DNA of 56,365 bases from an uncultured Treponema sp. (GTDB lineage: Bacteria > Spirochaetota > Spirochaetia > Treponematales > Treponemataceae). How positions within the stretch are numbered: position 1 is the first letter of the stretch; every line of letters begins with the position of its first letter. The translations under genes and the position numbers were made by a program. The DNA lies in contig CAMWTK010000008.1 in assembly GCA_947177175.1 (NCBI GenBank), forward strand, positions 1 through 56,365. Direction: 5' to 3'. The notes under the pieces are model-generated. The model made no database searches, had not been told where the DNA came from, and was given only the letters and a program-made list of their open reading frames with translations. This document shows, in pieces, positions 25,444 to 34,389 of the stretch.

Positions 25444-25941
25444 ATGGAGATGACAGGCGATTCGTATGTCCGCCCGACGTGGGACGATTATTTTATGGAA
25501 GTCTGCCGCACGGTTGCCAAGCGCGCGACCTGCGACCGGGGGCGGAGCGGGTGCGTGATCGCGCGGGACAACCAGATTCTGGTGACCGGCTATGTGGGAA
25601 GCCCGGCGGGGCTGGCGCACTGCGACGAGGTGGGGCACTTGATGCGCAAGGTGATTCATGCCGACGGTACGATAAGCCAGCACTGTGTCCGCACGGTGCA
25701 CGCGGAGCAGAATGCCATCTGCCAGGCGGCAAAGCGCGGGATTACGATTGACGGTGCGACCGTGTACTGCAAGATGACGCCGTGCATGACCTGCGCCATG
25801 CTCATCATCAACTGCGGCATACGGCGCGTGGTCTGCGAAAAACACTACCACGATGAGGCGGACAGCCTGCGGATGTTTGCCGAGGCGGGCATTACGGTCG
25901 AGCACCTTGAGGACGAGGTGCAGACGTACAAGAATATGTGA
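25444..25941 (+). CDS. dCMP deaminase family protein
   Basis: The 165-residue protein has the zinc-dependent deaminase motifs VHAEQNAI (HxE) and TPCMTCAM (PCxxC), with an additional Cys/His-rich N-terminal region (ATCDRGRSGCV). It most resembles deoxycytidylate deaminases of the ComEB type, which make dUMP for thymidylate synthesis. dCMP versus another base is inferred from overall similarity. The ATG at 25444 follows GGAGG. It ends 45 bp from convergent thrC, with a GC hairpin between. Confidence 0.88.
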   Translation: MEMTGDSYVRPTWDDYFMEVCRTVAKRATCDRGRSGCVIARDNQILVTGYVGSPAGLAHCDEVGHLMRKVIHADGTISQHCVRTVHAEQNAICQAAKRGITIDGATVYCKMTPCMTCAMLIINCGIRRVVCEKHYHDEADSLRMFAEAGITVEHLEDEVQTYKNM

Positions 25942-25948
25942 CGCGCTC

Positions 25949-25972
25949 CGGGCGGTGCGTCCAACCCGCCCG
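25949..25972. other. GC-rich hairpin between convergent genes
   Basis: CGGGCGG and CCGCCCG form a 7-bp stem with a 10-nt loop. No T tract follows on either strand, so it is not a classic terminator. Confidence 0.4.
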
Positions 25973-25986
25973 AAAGTATACGATGC

Positions 25987-27399
25987 CTACAGCGTCGCCA
26001 GAAGCCAGTCCTTGAACTGCGGGTAATCGTTTTTCATCGGGATTGCCCGGTCTTGCAGGTGCATTACTTTTTCCAGCCGGTCGGGGATGGCAGGCTCCCT
26101 GCCGATTGCCTGCGTGACGGTCGCGCCGAATTTTGCGGGATGGGCAGTCTCCAGGATGATGCCGACAGCCTGTTTGTCCAGCACACTGTCCGCCCAAGCG
26201 GGAAGATTCGGGGTCAGTCCCGGCTTGGTGAAATCGCCTTTTTTGCCGTCCTTGAGCGACTGCAATGCGCCGTTGCGGATGTCGTCCCACGCTTTCCATG
26301 CGACCGCTCCGTGCGGGTCAATCGTGTAGCCCGTGCGGGTGAAGCAGTCTTTTATCGCGCTGATGATGCCGTCGTTGTCGAGCCAGTACGATGCGAACAG
26401 CCCGCGCACCGTTTCGATGTCGTACAGCGCCGCGATGCGCTCGTAGTTGCTCGGCGCACCCACGTCCATGGCGTTGGCATAGGTGGTGACGGACGGGCGG
26501 GGGGCGTAAGTGCCGGTCGCAATCCAGTCGGGAACGGTACGGTTCGTGTTGGTCGCCGCGACGAATCCGGCGATTGGCGCGCCCATTTCGCGCGCGATCA
26601 GGCCGCTCGTCAGGTTGCCGAAGTTTCCGCTCGGCACGACGGCGATGATTGCCGGGTTTTCTATCTTGTTGACGCGCCAACTCTGGTTGCGGACGGCGAG
26701 CGCGGCATACATATAGTAAAAACTCTGCGGCAAAAGCCGCGCGATGTTGATTGAATTCGCCGACGAGAGCCGCAGTTTTCCGCGCAGTTGCGCGTCGGTG
26801 AAAGCGGTCTTGACAAGTTTCTGGCAGTCGTCGAACGTTCCGTCCACTTTGAGCGCGCGCACGTTGTCGTCGAACGTGGAGAGCTGCTTTTCCTGCAACG
26901 GGCTGATTTTTCCGTCGGGATAGAGAATCGTCACGTCAAGCCCCGGGACATGGTGGAACGCGCTGCCGACGGCGCTTCCCGTGTCGCCGCTCGTGGCGAC
27001 GAGGATATGCAGCCGGGTGTCCTCCGTGCGGTTGAAGTACGACATCACGCGCGCCATGAACCGCGCGCCGAAATCCTTGAACGCGCAGGTCGGTCCGTGG
27101 AACAGCTCGAGCACGTATGCGGTCGGGTCGATGGGCAGGACTTTCGCCGCGAACGGGTATGCGTCCTGTATAATCGCCGCCAAGTCCGCGTCGGGGATTT
27201 CGTCCGCCACGTATGGCTTTGCCATTGCGAACGCGATGTCCCGGAAATTCGGCTCGGGGGTCTTGTTGATGAATTCCGGCGGGAGCGCGGGGAACGCGAC
27301 GGGGAGATACAGTCCGCCGGTCGCTTCGTTCATGCCGTTCATGACGGCGTTCTTGAAATCGGTCTTGACGCTCTTGTCGCGTGTGTCTGTGTATATCAT
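25987..27399 (-). CDS. thrC: Threonine synthase
   Basis: The 470-residue PLP enzyme converts O-phospho-L-homoserine to threonine. It has the lysine region GPTCAFKDFGARF near residue 116, the phosphate loop ATSGDTGSAVG, and PSGNFGNLTSGLIA. Length and motif order fit the longer ThrC class. AAGGACA lies before the ATG. It is 15 bp downstream of a lipoprotein gene, probably co-transcribed from the promoter at 28421-28449. Confidence 0.96.
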   Translation of the reverse strand: MIYTDTRDKSVKTDFKNAVMNGMNEATGGLYLPVAFPALPPEFINKTPEPNFRDIAFAMAKPYVADEIPDADLAAIIQDAYPFAAKVLPIDPTAYVLELFHGPTCAFKDFGARFMARVMSYFNRTEDTRLHILVATSGDTGSAVGSAFHHVPGLDVTILYPDGKISPLQEKQLSTFDDNVRALKVDGTFDDCQKLVKTAFTDAQLRGKLRLSSANSINIARLLPQSFYYMYAALAVRNQSWRVNKIENPAIIAVVPSGNFGNLTSGLIAREMGAPIAGFVAATNTNRTVPDWIATGTYAPRPSVTTYANAMDVGAPSNYERIAALYDIETVRGLFASYWLDNDGIISAIKDCFTRTGYTIDPHGAVAWKAWDDIRNGALQSLKDGKKGDFTKPGLTPNLPAWADSVLDKQAVGIILETAHPAKFGATVTQAIGREPAIPDRLEKVMHLQDRAIPMKNDYPQFKDWLLATL

Positions 27400-27414
27400 C
27401 TGTCTGTCCTTGCG

Positions 27415-28410
27415 TTACAGCCCGTAGTAGACGGCATCCGCAATCTGCCTTGCCAGGTCCGCGCGCGCCTTTGCCAGTGCCTGCTGCTCCCGCGCGTCGG
27501 TTGCCGTCGCCGTCCTCGTCGTGTGGTACAGCACCGAGCCGTCTTTCATGCTCAGGCACGTGATGTCGCCGGAGAGCGTACACGTGCAGCCGTCTGCCGT
27601 TTTTTGGATCGGCTGAGCGTACCGCACCGTTCCAAAAATCAGGTAGGCGGTCGAGCCGCCGATCATCGGCTTTGCGGCATTGTACACGCGGTTTTTGTCG
27701 CCCGTCATGACTTCTGTGACGAAATCGATGTTGCCCACGCGAACAAATCCTTTCTTCATCATTTCCGTGAGCACGCCCGACGACGAATCCGAGCGGGCGG
27801 TGATAGGCGTACCGTTCGGCGAGCAATCGACGATGGCGATGCAGCCGCCCGACTGCAACAAATTGGTGCGCACCTGATATGCCGCCGTCACGGACACGAG
27901 CTGCGCCGCCGCGGCAATTTCCGGGTCGCTCGTGTCGCCCGCCGGAAAAATCGTGACCGTGCCGTTTACCGTGGTCTGCGGGACGGGCGGCGTGAAATTC
28001 GCCGTGCCGTTCCCGTTGCTGGTGATGGTCGTCTCCGCGTACTGTATGTCGTCGTCCGTTTTTGCGACCGGATAGCGCACGGTCAGCTCGATGCCTTCCG
28101 CGGGCGTACCGTCTGCCGATTTGGTCACCTTGACGCTGAACGGGGACGAGAACGCATGTCCTTTTGCCGTCGCCTTGGGCGCGGAAGCCATCGTAAGCGC
28201 GATGCCGTCGATAAAATCCTTGTATCGTTTGTATGCCGTGTCAGACTTGGCAGGGGGGATGACAACCGGCCCGGGCAATTCCGGCATTGGCGGCTGAATC
28301 TGGATGTCGTCAGCCGAGGTGTTGCCGGCGACGGGTTGCGTGGTCTGGCAGGAGGTCAGAAACAGCGCGGTCGCCGCAGAGATAATAAAGAAACTTTTGC
28401 GAATAATCAT
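27415..28410 (-). CDS. Lipoprotein, unknown function
   Basis: The 331-residue protein has a lipobox ending ALFLTSC, with the lipidated Cys near residue 21, and a Pro-rich linker. A middle region has an Ig/fibronectin-like look (ADGTPAEGIELTVRYPV). The C-terminal domain (GFVRVGNIDFVTEV, LIFGTVRYA) resembles CsgG or penicillin-binding-protein-activator lipoprotein folds; that is a pattern impression only. A promoter -10 box ends 10 nt before the ATG and there is no Shine-Dalgarno. Confidence 0.8.
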   Translation of the reverse strand: MIIRKSFFIISAATALFLTSCQTTQPVAGNTSADDIQIQPPMPELPGPVVIPPAKSDTAYKRYKDFIDGIALTMASAPKATAKGHAFSSPFSVKVTKSADGTPAEGIELTVRYPVAKTDDDIQYAETTITSNGNGTANFTPPVPQTTVNGTVTIFPAGDTSDPEIAAAAQLVSVTAAYQVRTNLLQSGGCIAIVDCSPNGTPITARSDSSSGVLTEMMKKGFVRVGNIDFVTEVMTGDKNRVYNAAKPMIGGSTAYLIFGTVRYAQPIQKTADGCTCTLSGDITCLSMKDGSVLYHTTRTATATDAREQQALAKARADLARQIADAVYYGL

Positions 28411-28420
28411 AATGTCTCAA

Positions 28421-28449
28421 AGTATATATAAAATGGGGGATTTATGCAA
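28421..28449 (-). promoter_or_regulatory. Promoter of the lipoprotein-thrC unit
   Basis: TTGCAT and TATACT have a 17-bp spacer on the minus strand. The -10 box ends 10 nt before the ATG, so the leader is about 3 nt. Confidence 0.65.
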
Positions 28450-28481
28450 TATATCGGCGGAACTCGCAAAACAATGGCATA

Positions 28482-28510
28482 TTGTACAATCGGCGCGAAA
28501 GTTCTATAAT
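28482..28510 (+). promoter_or_regulatory. Promoter making alr leaderless
   Basis: TTGTAC and a consensus TATAAT have a 17-bp spacer. The -10 box ends 7 nt before the alr ATG at 28518. An upstream in-frame ATG (28509) overlaps the -10 box and is excluded. Confidence 0.7.
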
Positions 28511-28517
28511 GCGGGCT

Positions 28518-29660
28518 ATGAGAGCGACGGTGGCAAAAATCTATACGGAGAATCTCCGGCACAATATACGCGAGATACGGAAGCGCGTTTCCCCCCGGAC
28601 GAAACTGTGCGTGGCGGTCAAGGCGGACGCCTACGGGCACGGCGCGGTCAAATGCGCGGAAATCGCCTTGGCGCAGGGGGCTGATTTTCTTGCGGTCGCC
28701 GCCGTGAGCGAGGGGGCGGAGTTGCGCTCGGCGGGCATTGTCGCGCCGGTGCTGCTGCTGAGCCTGTGCCGCCCGGAGGAAATGGACGAATTGGTGGCGA
28801 ATGACCTGACACCGCTCGTGGGCGACGCGGATTATGCCGCTGCCGTCGCGCGCGCGGCGCGCCGTGCCGGAAAGTCGCATTATCCCGTGCACCTTGCCGT
28901 CGATACGGGCATGGGGCGGATCGGCTGCTATCCCCGCGAAGCCGCCGCGCTTGCCCGGGAAATCGCCAGCTCGGACGCGCTCGCGCTTGGCGGAATGTGC
29001 ACGCATTTTGCCGTGTCGGATTCGCCTGCGGCGGCGGACAGGACCTATACCGATGCCCAGTTCGCGCGTTTTTCGCAGGCAGTGGCAGCCGTGCGGGCGG
29101 CAGGAATCGATCCGGGAATCTGCCATTGCTGCAATTCGGCCGCGACGCTCGAACGCCCCGAATTCCACGGTGACATGGTGCGGCCGGGAATCATCGTCTA
29201 CGGGTATTATCCCGACGGAAAGTCCCGCTCATACTACGCGGGCATCGGCATGGACATCGATTTGCGTCCCGTAATGGCACTGGCGACGAGCGTGGTTGCC
29301 GTGCGCCCGCTGGAAAAAGGAATGTCCGTCTCTTATGGGCGCACCTGGACGGCGGCGCGCGACACGACGCTCGGCGTGCTGCCGGTCGGCTACGCGGACG
29401 GGCTGTTCCGCCGGTTCGCCCCGGTCATGCGGGTGGGCGTGAACGGCGCGTCATATCCTATCCGCGGGCGAATCTGCATGGATCAGTGCATGGTCGATTT
29501 CGGCGCGGATACCGTGGAGCGGTGGAGCGAGGCCGTCCTGTTCGGGCCGAAAGAAAGCGGCGCGCCGCAGAGCGCGCAGGAACTTGCCGATGCGACGGGC
29601 ACGATTTCCTACGAGATAACGAGCGCGATTACCAAGCGCGTTCCGCGTCTGTATCTATAA
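28518..29660 (+). CDS. alr: Alanine racemase
   Basis: The 380-residue PLP enzyme supplies D-alanine for peptidoglycan. It has the lysine motif VAVKADAYGHGAV near residue 33, the VDTGMGRIG segment, the catalytic Tyr in SYGRTW, and GRICMDQCMVDFG. I chose the ATG at 28518 for homology and promoter position. There is no Shine-Dalgarno. Its 3' end overlaps convergent folC by 32 bp. Confidence 0.96.
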   Translation: MRATVAKIYTENLRHNIREIRKRVSPRTKLCVAVKADAYGHGAVKCAEIALAQGADFLAVAAVSEGAELRSAGIVAPVLLLSLCRPEEMDELVANDLTPLVGDADYAAAVARAARRAGKSHYPVHLAVDTGMGRIGCYPREAAALAREIASSDALALGGMCTHFAVSDSPAAADRTYTDAQFARFSQAVAAVRAAGIDPGICHCCNSAATLERPEFHGDMVRPGIIVYGYYPDGKSRSYYAGIGMDIDLRPVMALATSVVAVRPLEKGMSVSYGRTWTAARDTTLGVLPVGYADGLFRRFAPVMRVGVNGASYPIRGRICMDQCMVDFGADTVERWSEAVLFGPKESGAPQSAQELADATGTISYEITSAITKRVPRLYL

Positions 29661-31077
29661 TTTTCTTCACTTCCGCAAGCAGATAGAACGACCCGGTTAC
29701 TAGCAGCGGAACGTCTGCCTGTTCTGCCGCGCACAGCGCGTCGCTGATTGCGGCGGCAAAATCTTCGGAACTCGTGTAGCGCAGTCCCGCCGCGTCAAAC
29801 GCCCGCGTGAGCGCGGCAAGGTCGCTCTGTTTGACAGCGCCCGGCTTGGTGAGCGTGATGCGCGAAAAACCCTGCTTGAACAGCGGCGCGATGTCCGCGA
29901 TGTCCTTGTCGGCGGCGCAGGCGAACAGCAGATGCGCAGCGTCCGTGCCGAATACCGCGCGGAACGTCTGCACCGTGCCGGTAATACTGCGCACCGTATG
30001 CGCGCCGTCCATGATGACGAACGGTCGTCTGCCACCCGGGGCGCACGGATTGCATTTTTTGCGCGCGATGATTTCAAATCGTCCGGGAAGCGCGGCGTTT
30101 TCCAGTCCTTGCTCAATCGTGCGCTCGTCTATGGCGGGCAATGCCAGTTTGACAGCGACCGCCGCCTGCGCCGCGTTTTCTGCCTGCACGTTGCCCAACA
30201 ACCGTAAGGAAGCTTCCAGCGGGCGCGCAAAAAGAGACGAACGAATGGTCGTTCGCATACGTGGCGATGCACACCTGCTATTGATATTATCAGAAGATGT
30301 ATTATTTTTCAGACTTTTTTCGGTGCGCTTTTCTTTCGCCGAAACGTATTCGGTTATAATTTCTTGCACGATGTCTTCAATAGCATACAGTTTTGCGTTC
30401 CGTTCTGCCGCAATCCGCGCAAAAACTGCCTTTGCGTCGGGGTGCTGTCGCGAAAGCACGACGGGAACGCCGTTTTTGATGATGCCGCCTTTTTCTGCGG
30501 CAATCTGGGCAATCGTGTCGCCGAGGAATTCGGTGTGCTCCCGTTCGACCGGCGTAATGCAGCAAATCCGTGGCGTGATGACGTTCGTCGCGTCAAGCCG
30601 CCCACCAAGACCGACTTCGAGCACGTTGTAGTCGGTTTTTGCCTCCCTAAAGCACAAGAATGCGTACAGCGTGACCAGCTCGAACCAGGTGATGTTCCTG
30701 CCGGACGGCAAATCTTCCTGGCGGAGCGCGCCTGCGGTTCGCCGCAAAGTTGCCGCGGCGTGTTCGTAGACGCTTTCGTCGAATACTCCGTGCGCGCCGC
30801 CAATCCGCTCGGAAAAATCGACGATGTGCGGGGACGTGTACAGTCCCGTCCGATAGCCCGCCGCGTCAAGGATTGAGGCAATCATCGCCGCGACCGAGCC
30901 TTTCCCCTTGCTCCCGGCAACGTGGAACGCGGGGGCGGCATGTTGCGGATTCGCGCATTTTTTGCACAAAAATGCCATGGTGTCGAGCCAGAAGATGTTT
31001 TTTTGCGGCAGTTTTTCAAAATTCAGATAGGAATCGAGCCAGGTTTGCAGCCTGTCTAGACATGCGTAATGAGCCAT
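29629..31077 (-). CDS. folC: Folylpolyglutamate / dihydrofolate synthase
   Basis: The 482-residue Mur-ligase-like enzyme has the P-loop AGSKGKGSVAAM at residues ~54-65, TGLYTSPHIVDFSERI, and the C-terminal IMDGAHTVRSI. It adds glutamate to folates and may also make dihydrofolate. A Lys/Ser/Asn/Arg-rich stretch around residues 247-278 looks like an insertion, and its DNA is more AT-rich than the flanks. I chose the ATG at 31077 because TATACT ends 6 nt upstream; longer ORF forms would run into trpS. Confidence 0.94.
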   Translation of the reverse strand: MAHYACLDRLQTWLDSYLNFEKLPQKNIFWLDTMAFLCKKCANPQHAAPAFHVAGSKGKGSVAAMIASILDAAGYRTGLYTSPHIVDFSERIGGAHGVFDESVYEHAAATLRRTAGALRQEDLPSGRNITWFELVTLYAFLCFREAKTDYNVLEVGLGGRLDATNVITPRICCITPVEREHTEFLGDTIAQIAAEKGGIIKNGVPVVLSRQHPDAKAVFARIAAERNAKLYAIEDIVQEIITEYVSAKEKRTEKSLKNNTSSDNINSRCASPRMRTTIRSSLFARPLEASLRLLGNVQAENAAQAAVAVKLALPAIDERTIEQGLENAALPGRFEIIARKKCNPCAPGGRRPFVIMDGAHTVRSITGTVQTFRAVFGTDAAHLLFACAADKDIADIAPLFKQGFSRITLTKPGAVKQSDLAALTRAFDAAGLRYTSSEDFAAAISDALCAAEQADVPLLVTGSFYLLAEVKKIIDTDAERAW

Positions 31078-31083
31078 GGGAAG

Positions 31084-31112
31084 AGTATAGCGCGTTTCGG
31101 CGGGAATGGAAA
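31084..31112 (-). promoter_or_regulatory. Promoter making folC leaderless
   Basis: TTTCCA and TATACT have a 17-bp spacer on the minus strand. The -10 box ends 6 nt before the folC ATG. It is back-to-back with the trpS promoter, with 2 bp between the -35 boxes. Confidence 0.6.
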
Positions 31113-31114
31113 GG

Positions 31115-31143
31115 TTGCGGAAAGTCCTGCCGTCTGCTATACT
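31115..31143 (+). promoter_or_regulatory. Promoter making trpS leaderless
   Basis: TTGCGG and TATACT have a 17-bp spacer. The -10 box ends exactly 6 nt before the trpS ATG. Confidence 0.65.
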
Positions 31144-31149
31144 GTGCGC

Positions 31150-32235
31150 ATGACAGACGAATTTGAGACAAACATCGACAGAATCCTCGCGGCGGCGATG
31201 CGCCAGAGCGAGAAAATCGAAGCCGACATCATCGCGCACCCCGAAAACTACCGCGTGCTGACCGGCGACCGTCCGACCGGGCGGCTGCATATCGGGCATT
31301 ATTTCGGCTCTCTCAAGAACCGTGTGCGCCTCTCAAAGCTGGGCGTTCCCACGATGATCGTGATCGCCGACTATCAGGTGCTGACCGACCACGATGCGTT
31401 CGACCGCATCAGTGAGAACACGAGGCAGCTCGTCATCGACTATCTTTCCGCGGGAATCGAGCCGGGCGACACGGTATCGATTTTTCCGCACAGCCATGTG
31501 CCGGAGGCGAACCAGCTGATGGTCCCGTTCCTCACGCTCGTGTCCAACGCCGAGTTGAGCCGCAATCCGACGGTCAAGGACGAAATCGCGAAGTCGGAGG
31601 TCGCGCTGAACGCGGGCATGTATACGTATCCCGTGCACCAGGCGGTGGACATCCTGTTCTGCAAGGGCAATGTCGTCCCCGTCGGAAAGGATCAGTTGCC
31701 GCACCTTGAGATGGCGCGCGTGATTGCCCGCCGCTTCAACGCCCGTTTCTGCAAGCAGGCCGACCCCGTATTCCCCGAGCCGCACGCGCTGCTTTCGGCA
31801 ACCCCGATGATTATGGGGCTTGACGGCAGCGCGAAGATGAGCAAGTCGCTCGGAAACACGGTGATGCTTTCCGCGACGGAGGACGAGACGGCGCGGCTGA
31901 TAAAAAAGGCGAAGACCGACCAGGACCGCCACATCACCTATGACCCCAAAAACCGCCCCGAAGTGGCGAATCTCCTGCGCATCATCTCGCTCTGCACGGG
32001 CGACGATCCCGCGGCGGTGGCGGAGCGTATCGGTGACGGCGGCGGCGGCGCGCTCAAGGCGATGGTGACCGAGGCGCTGAACGAAGAGCTGCGCCCCCTG
32101 CGCACACACCGCGCCGAGCTGGAGCAGCAGCCGGAGCTTATCCGCCGCGTGCTGAACGACGGCGTGGAAAGGGCGCGCGCCATCGCGCAGAAGACGCTCG
32201 CGGAAGTGCGCCACGTGATGAATATGGAAATTTAA
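31150..32235 (+). CDS. trpS: Tryptophanyl-tRNA synthetase
   Basis: The 361-residue class I synthetase has the HIGH-type motif RPTGRLHIGHYFGSL near residue 41 and the KMSKS loop in GSAKMSKSLGN. Both are intact. It charges tRNA-Trp. I chose the ATG at 31150 for homology and because of the promoter 6 nt upstream; there is no Shine-Dalgarno. Its stop overlaps the end of the convergent nucleotidyltransferase gene by 4 bp. Confidence 0.96.
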   Translation: MTDEFETNIDRILAAAMRQSEKIEADIIAHPENYRVLTGDRPTGRLHIGHYFGSLKNRVRLSKLGVPTMIVIADYQVLTDHDAFDRISENTRQLVIDYLSAGIEPGDTVSIFPHSHVPEANQLMVPFLTLVSNAELSRNPTVKDEIAKSEVALNAGMYTYPVHQAVDILFCKGNVVPVGKDQLPHLEMARVIARRFNARFCKQADPVFPEPHALLSATPMIMGLDGSAKMSKSLGNTVMLSATEDETARLIKKAKTDQDRHITYDPKNRPEVANLLRIISLCTGDDPAAVAERIGDGGGGALKAMVTEALNEELRPLRTHRAELEQQPELIRRVLNDGVERARAIAQKTLAEVRHVMNMEI

Positions 32236-33635
32236 GGCAGCCGTTGTTCCGTGAGCGACCGCGCCACGCGCAAAAGCCGTTCGCGCTCGTTCATCGTCGG
32301 GTCGTCGAGCACGCACTGGAACAGTTCGTGCAGGATGCGCCCAATATGCCTGCCGGCGGGAATACCGATTGCGAGCAGGTCGTTTCCGTTTACGGCAAGG
32401 TCTTTCAGGCTGCGGGCGGATGTTTCCGCTTCGACTTTTGCGATGCGGTCGCGCAGTTCGTCCAGCGCGCGCACGGTGACGCTGCCCGCGGCGACGGGGA
32501 TGCGGTGCATGCCGTAGATGTCGGCGTAACGGAGCAGGAACAGGTCGTCGATGTTCTCCGTGCCGACGCGGACGACGAACCGGCGCACGGCGGCATCCGT
32601 CCAGTTTGGCTCGAAGAAGAACATGTGCTGCCGGATCAGGTGACAGATCCGTTCGGTCTGCGCGTTTGAGAACCGCAGCCGGGTCAGCACGCGCCGGGCA
32701 ATCTCCGCCGACTTAGCCTCGTGCCCGTGAAAATGGACGATCGTCGCGGTCTGCCCCTCAACGACTGCCGTTTCGGTGGTGCGCGTGAACGTCTTTCCGA
32801 TGTCGTGGAAGAGCGCGGCAATGCGGACGGTCAGGTTTTCGCGCGGCGCGCCGTCGCAGGCGTAAAAGTTGTGGTCAAGCACGTCGAATTCGTGGAAACC
32901 CCGCGCGTCCGCCTGGACAACGCCGCGTCCGGCGGCGAGTTCGGGCATGAAAAAGGCGAGGATGCCGGTCGCCTCCAGCAGGCGCAGTCCGACCGAGGGA
33001 ACGGGGGACTGCATGATTTTGCAGAATTCGTCGCGGAACCGTTCCGCCGAAATGGAGCGGATTTTCTCCTGCACGTCGCCTTCCATGATTGCCGCGTAGG
33101 TATCGACCTCTATGCTGAAGCCGAGCTGGCTGCTGAACCGAATCGCGCGGATAGGGCGCAGCCCGTCCTCAAGGAAACGGTCGCGGGCGTTCCCCACGGT
33201 GCGGATGCATTGTTTCTTGATGTCGCCGCGCCCGTCAAACGGGTCGGTGACCGTGCCGTCGGCGAGGCTCGCGGCGATCGCGTTCATCGTGAAGTCGCGG
33301 CGGCTCAGGTCGTCCTGAATCGTGGCGGCAAACGATACCTGATCGGGATGCCGTCCGTCGGAATAGCCGCGCTCGGTGCGGTAGGTGGTCACTTCGATTT
33401 CTTTCCGCATAAAATGAACGGTGACCGTGCCGTGCGCGATGCCCGTTGGGATGACCTTGTGGAACAGGCGCATCACGTCTGCGGGCGTGGCGTTGGTGGC
33501 GATGTCCCAGTCGGAGGCGGGCGTTCCCCGTATCATGTCGCGCACCGCGCCGCCGACCAAATATGCCTCAAAGCCGTTCGCCGAGAAAATGGCGTTCATT
33601 TTTCTGAGTTCGCTAGGAATTGACACGCGATTCAT
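32232..33635 (-). CDS. CCA tRNA nucleotidyltransferase / poly(A) polymerase family, with HD domain
   Basis: The 467-residue protein has the class II nucleotidyltransferase head (YLVGGAVRDMIRG, then SDWDIAT) and RRDFTMNAIA. The RNA-binding body carries GLRPIRAIRFSSQLGF, and an HD domain (FHDIGKTFTRT) follows. None of the four tRNAs in this window encodes CCA, so a CCA-adding role is likely. CCA-adding versus poly(A) activity cannot be fixed from sequence. I chose the ATG at 33635 for homology. There is no ribosome-binding site, and a possible -10 box (TACCAT) ends 6 nt upstream. Confidence 0.92.
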   Translation of the reverse strand: MNRVSIPSELRKMNAIFSANGFEAYLVGGAVRDMIRGTPASDWDIATNATPADVMRLFHKVIPTGIAHGTVTVHFMRKEIEVTTYRTERGYSDGRHPDQVSFAATIQDDLSRRDFTMNAIAASLADGTVTDPFDGRGDIKKQCIRTVGNARDRFLEDGLRPIRAIRFSSQLGFSIEVDTYAAIMEGDVQEKIRSISAERFRDEFCKIMQSPVPSVGLRLLEATGILAFFMPELAAGRGVVQADARGFHEFDVLDHNFYACDGAPRENLTVRIAALFHDIGKTFTRTTETAVVEGQTATIVHFHGHEAKSAEIARRVLTRLRFSNAQTERICHLIRQHMFFFEPNWTDAAVRRFVVRVGTENIDDLFLLRYADIYGMHRIPVAAGSVTVRALDELRDRIAKVEAETSARSLKDLAVNGNDLLAIGIPAGRHIGRILHELFQCVLDDPTMNERERLLRVARSLTEQRLP

Positions 33636-33641
33636 GCTATC

Positions 33642-33671
33642 ATGGTAGCAGAAAAGGATAGTTTGTGCCAT
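33642..33671 (-). promoter_or_regulatory. Weak candidate promoter for the nucleotidyltransferase gene
   Basis: ATGGCA and TACCAT are separated by 18 bp on the minus strand. The -10 box ends 6 nt before the ATG, matching other leaderless cases, but both boxes are poor. Confidence 0.35.
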
Positions 33672-34389
33672 GCATTTCGTTATTTTTACGGGCGGGGAAA
33701 GCCCCGAACCTGCCGAAGCCGCGCCGTATTTTTCGCGGCGGGAACCCGATTTCGTGATTGCGGCGGATTCCGGCCTGGTCACGCTGGAGCAGTACGCACG
33801 GCATTTTGGCGACCGGTTTTCGCCGCGGCTGATTCTGGGCGACATGGACAGCCTTGCCGATCCGTCGCTGCTGTCGCGGTATCCGCCGGACATCGTGCGG
33901 ACATTTTCGCAGGACAAGGATGCGACCGATACGGAACTCGCGCTGGATGCCGCGCACCGCCACGCGAAGCCGGGCGACTGGATTACGCTCGTGGGTGCGG
34001 GCGGCGGCGCGCGTGCCGATCATTTCCTCGCCGTGTTCGATTTGTTCGCCTCCGACTTGCGCCCCGACTGCTGGCTTTGCGGCGCGCAGGCGTTCTGGTA
34101 TGCGGGCGCGGGAGACTCGTTTTCAGTCGGCGCGCTCGAGCCGCGCGATGTCGTCTCCGTCGCGCGCACGACGAATTCCCGCACGGGCGGCGCGCTTTGC
34201 TCGCATGGTCTGTGCTGGGAGTACGACTGTTTCCGCGCGGAGGGAATGCCGAGCGTCAGCAACCGCATCGCGCCGTCGTGTTACGAAAGGCAGGAGGACG
34301 TGCGCATCTCCGTGCAGGAGGGCGAATTCGTGCTGATTTTGCCAATCACGGCGCAGGTGCAGAAATCAGGCAAGCCCGGCCGACAGTAA
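33670..34389 (+). CDS. thiN: Thiamine pyrophosphokinase
   Basis: The 239-residue protein has the TPK pattern: FVIAADSGLVTLEQY, RLILGDMDSL with the acidic metal-binding residues, and the DKDATDTELALD motif. It makes thiamine diphosphate from thiamine and ATP. AAGGAT lies upstream but about 12 nt from the ATG, longer than ideal. There is no TPP riboswitch in the short leader. Its last 24 bp overlap a convergent membrane protein gene. Confidence 0.92.
   Translation: MHFVIFTGGESPEPAEAAPYFSRREPDFVIAADSGLVTLEQYARHFGDRFSPRLILGDMDSLADPSLLSRYPPDIVRTFSQDKDATDTELALDAAHRHAKPGDWITLVGAGGGARADHFLAVFDLFASDLRPDCWLCGAQAFWYAGAGDSFSVGALEPRDVVSVARTTNSRTGGALCSHGLCWEYDCFRAEGMPSVSNRIAPSCYERQEDVRISVQEGEFVLILPITAQVQKSGKPGRQ

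Noticed and set aside
33620..33650. TTGACA upstream of thiN
   Set aside because: The following TATCAT lies only 12 bp away, and at 17 bp the -10 would be TGGTAG, so no convincing thiN promoter can be called.
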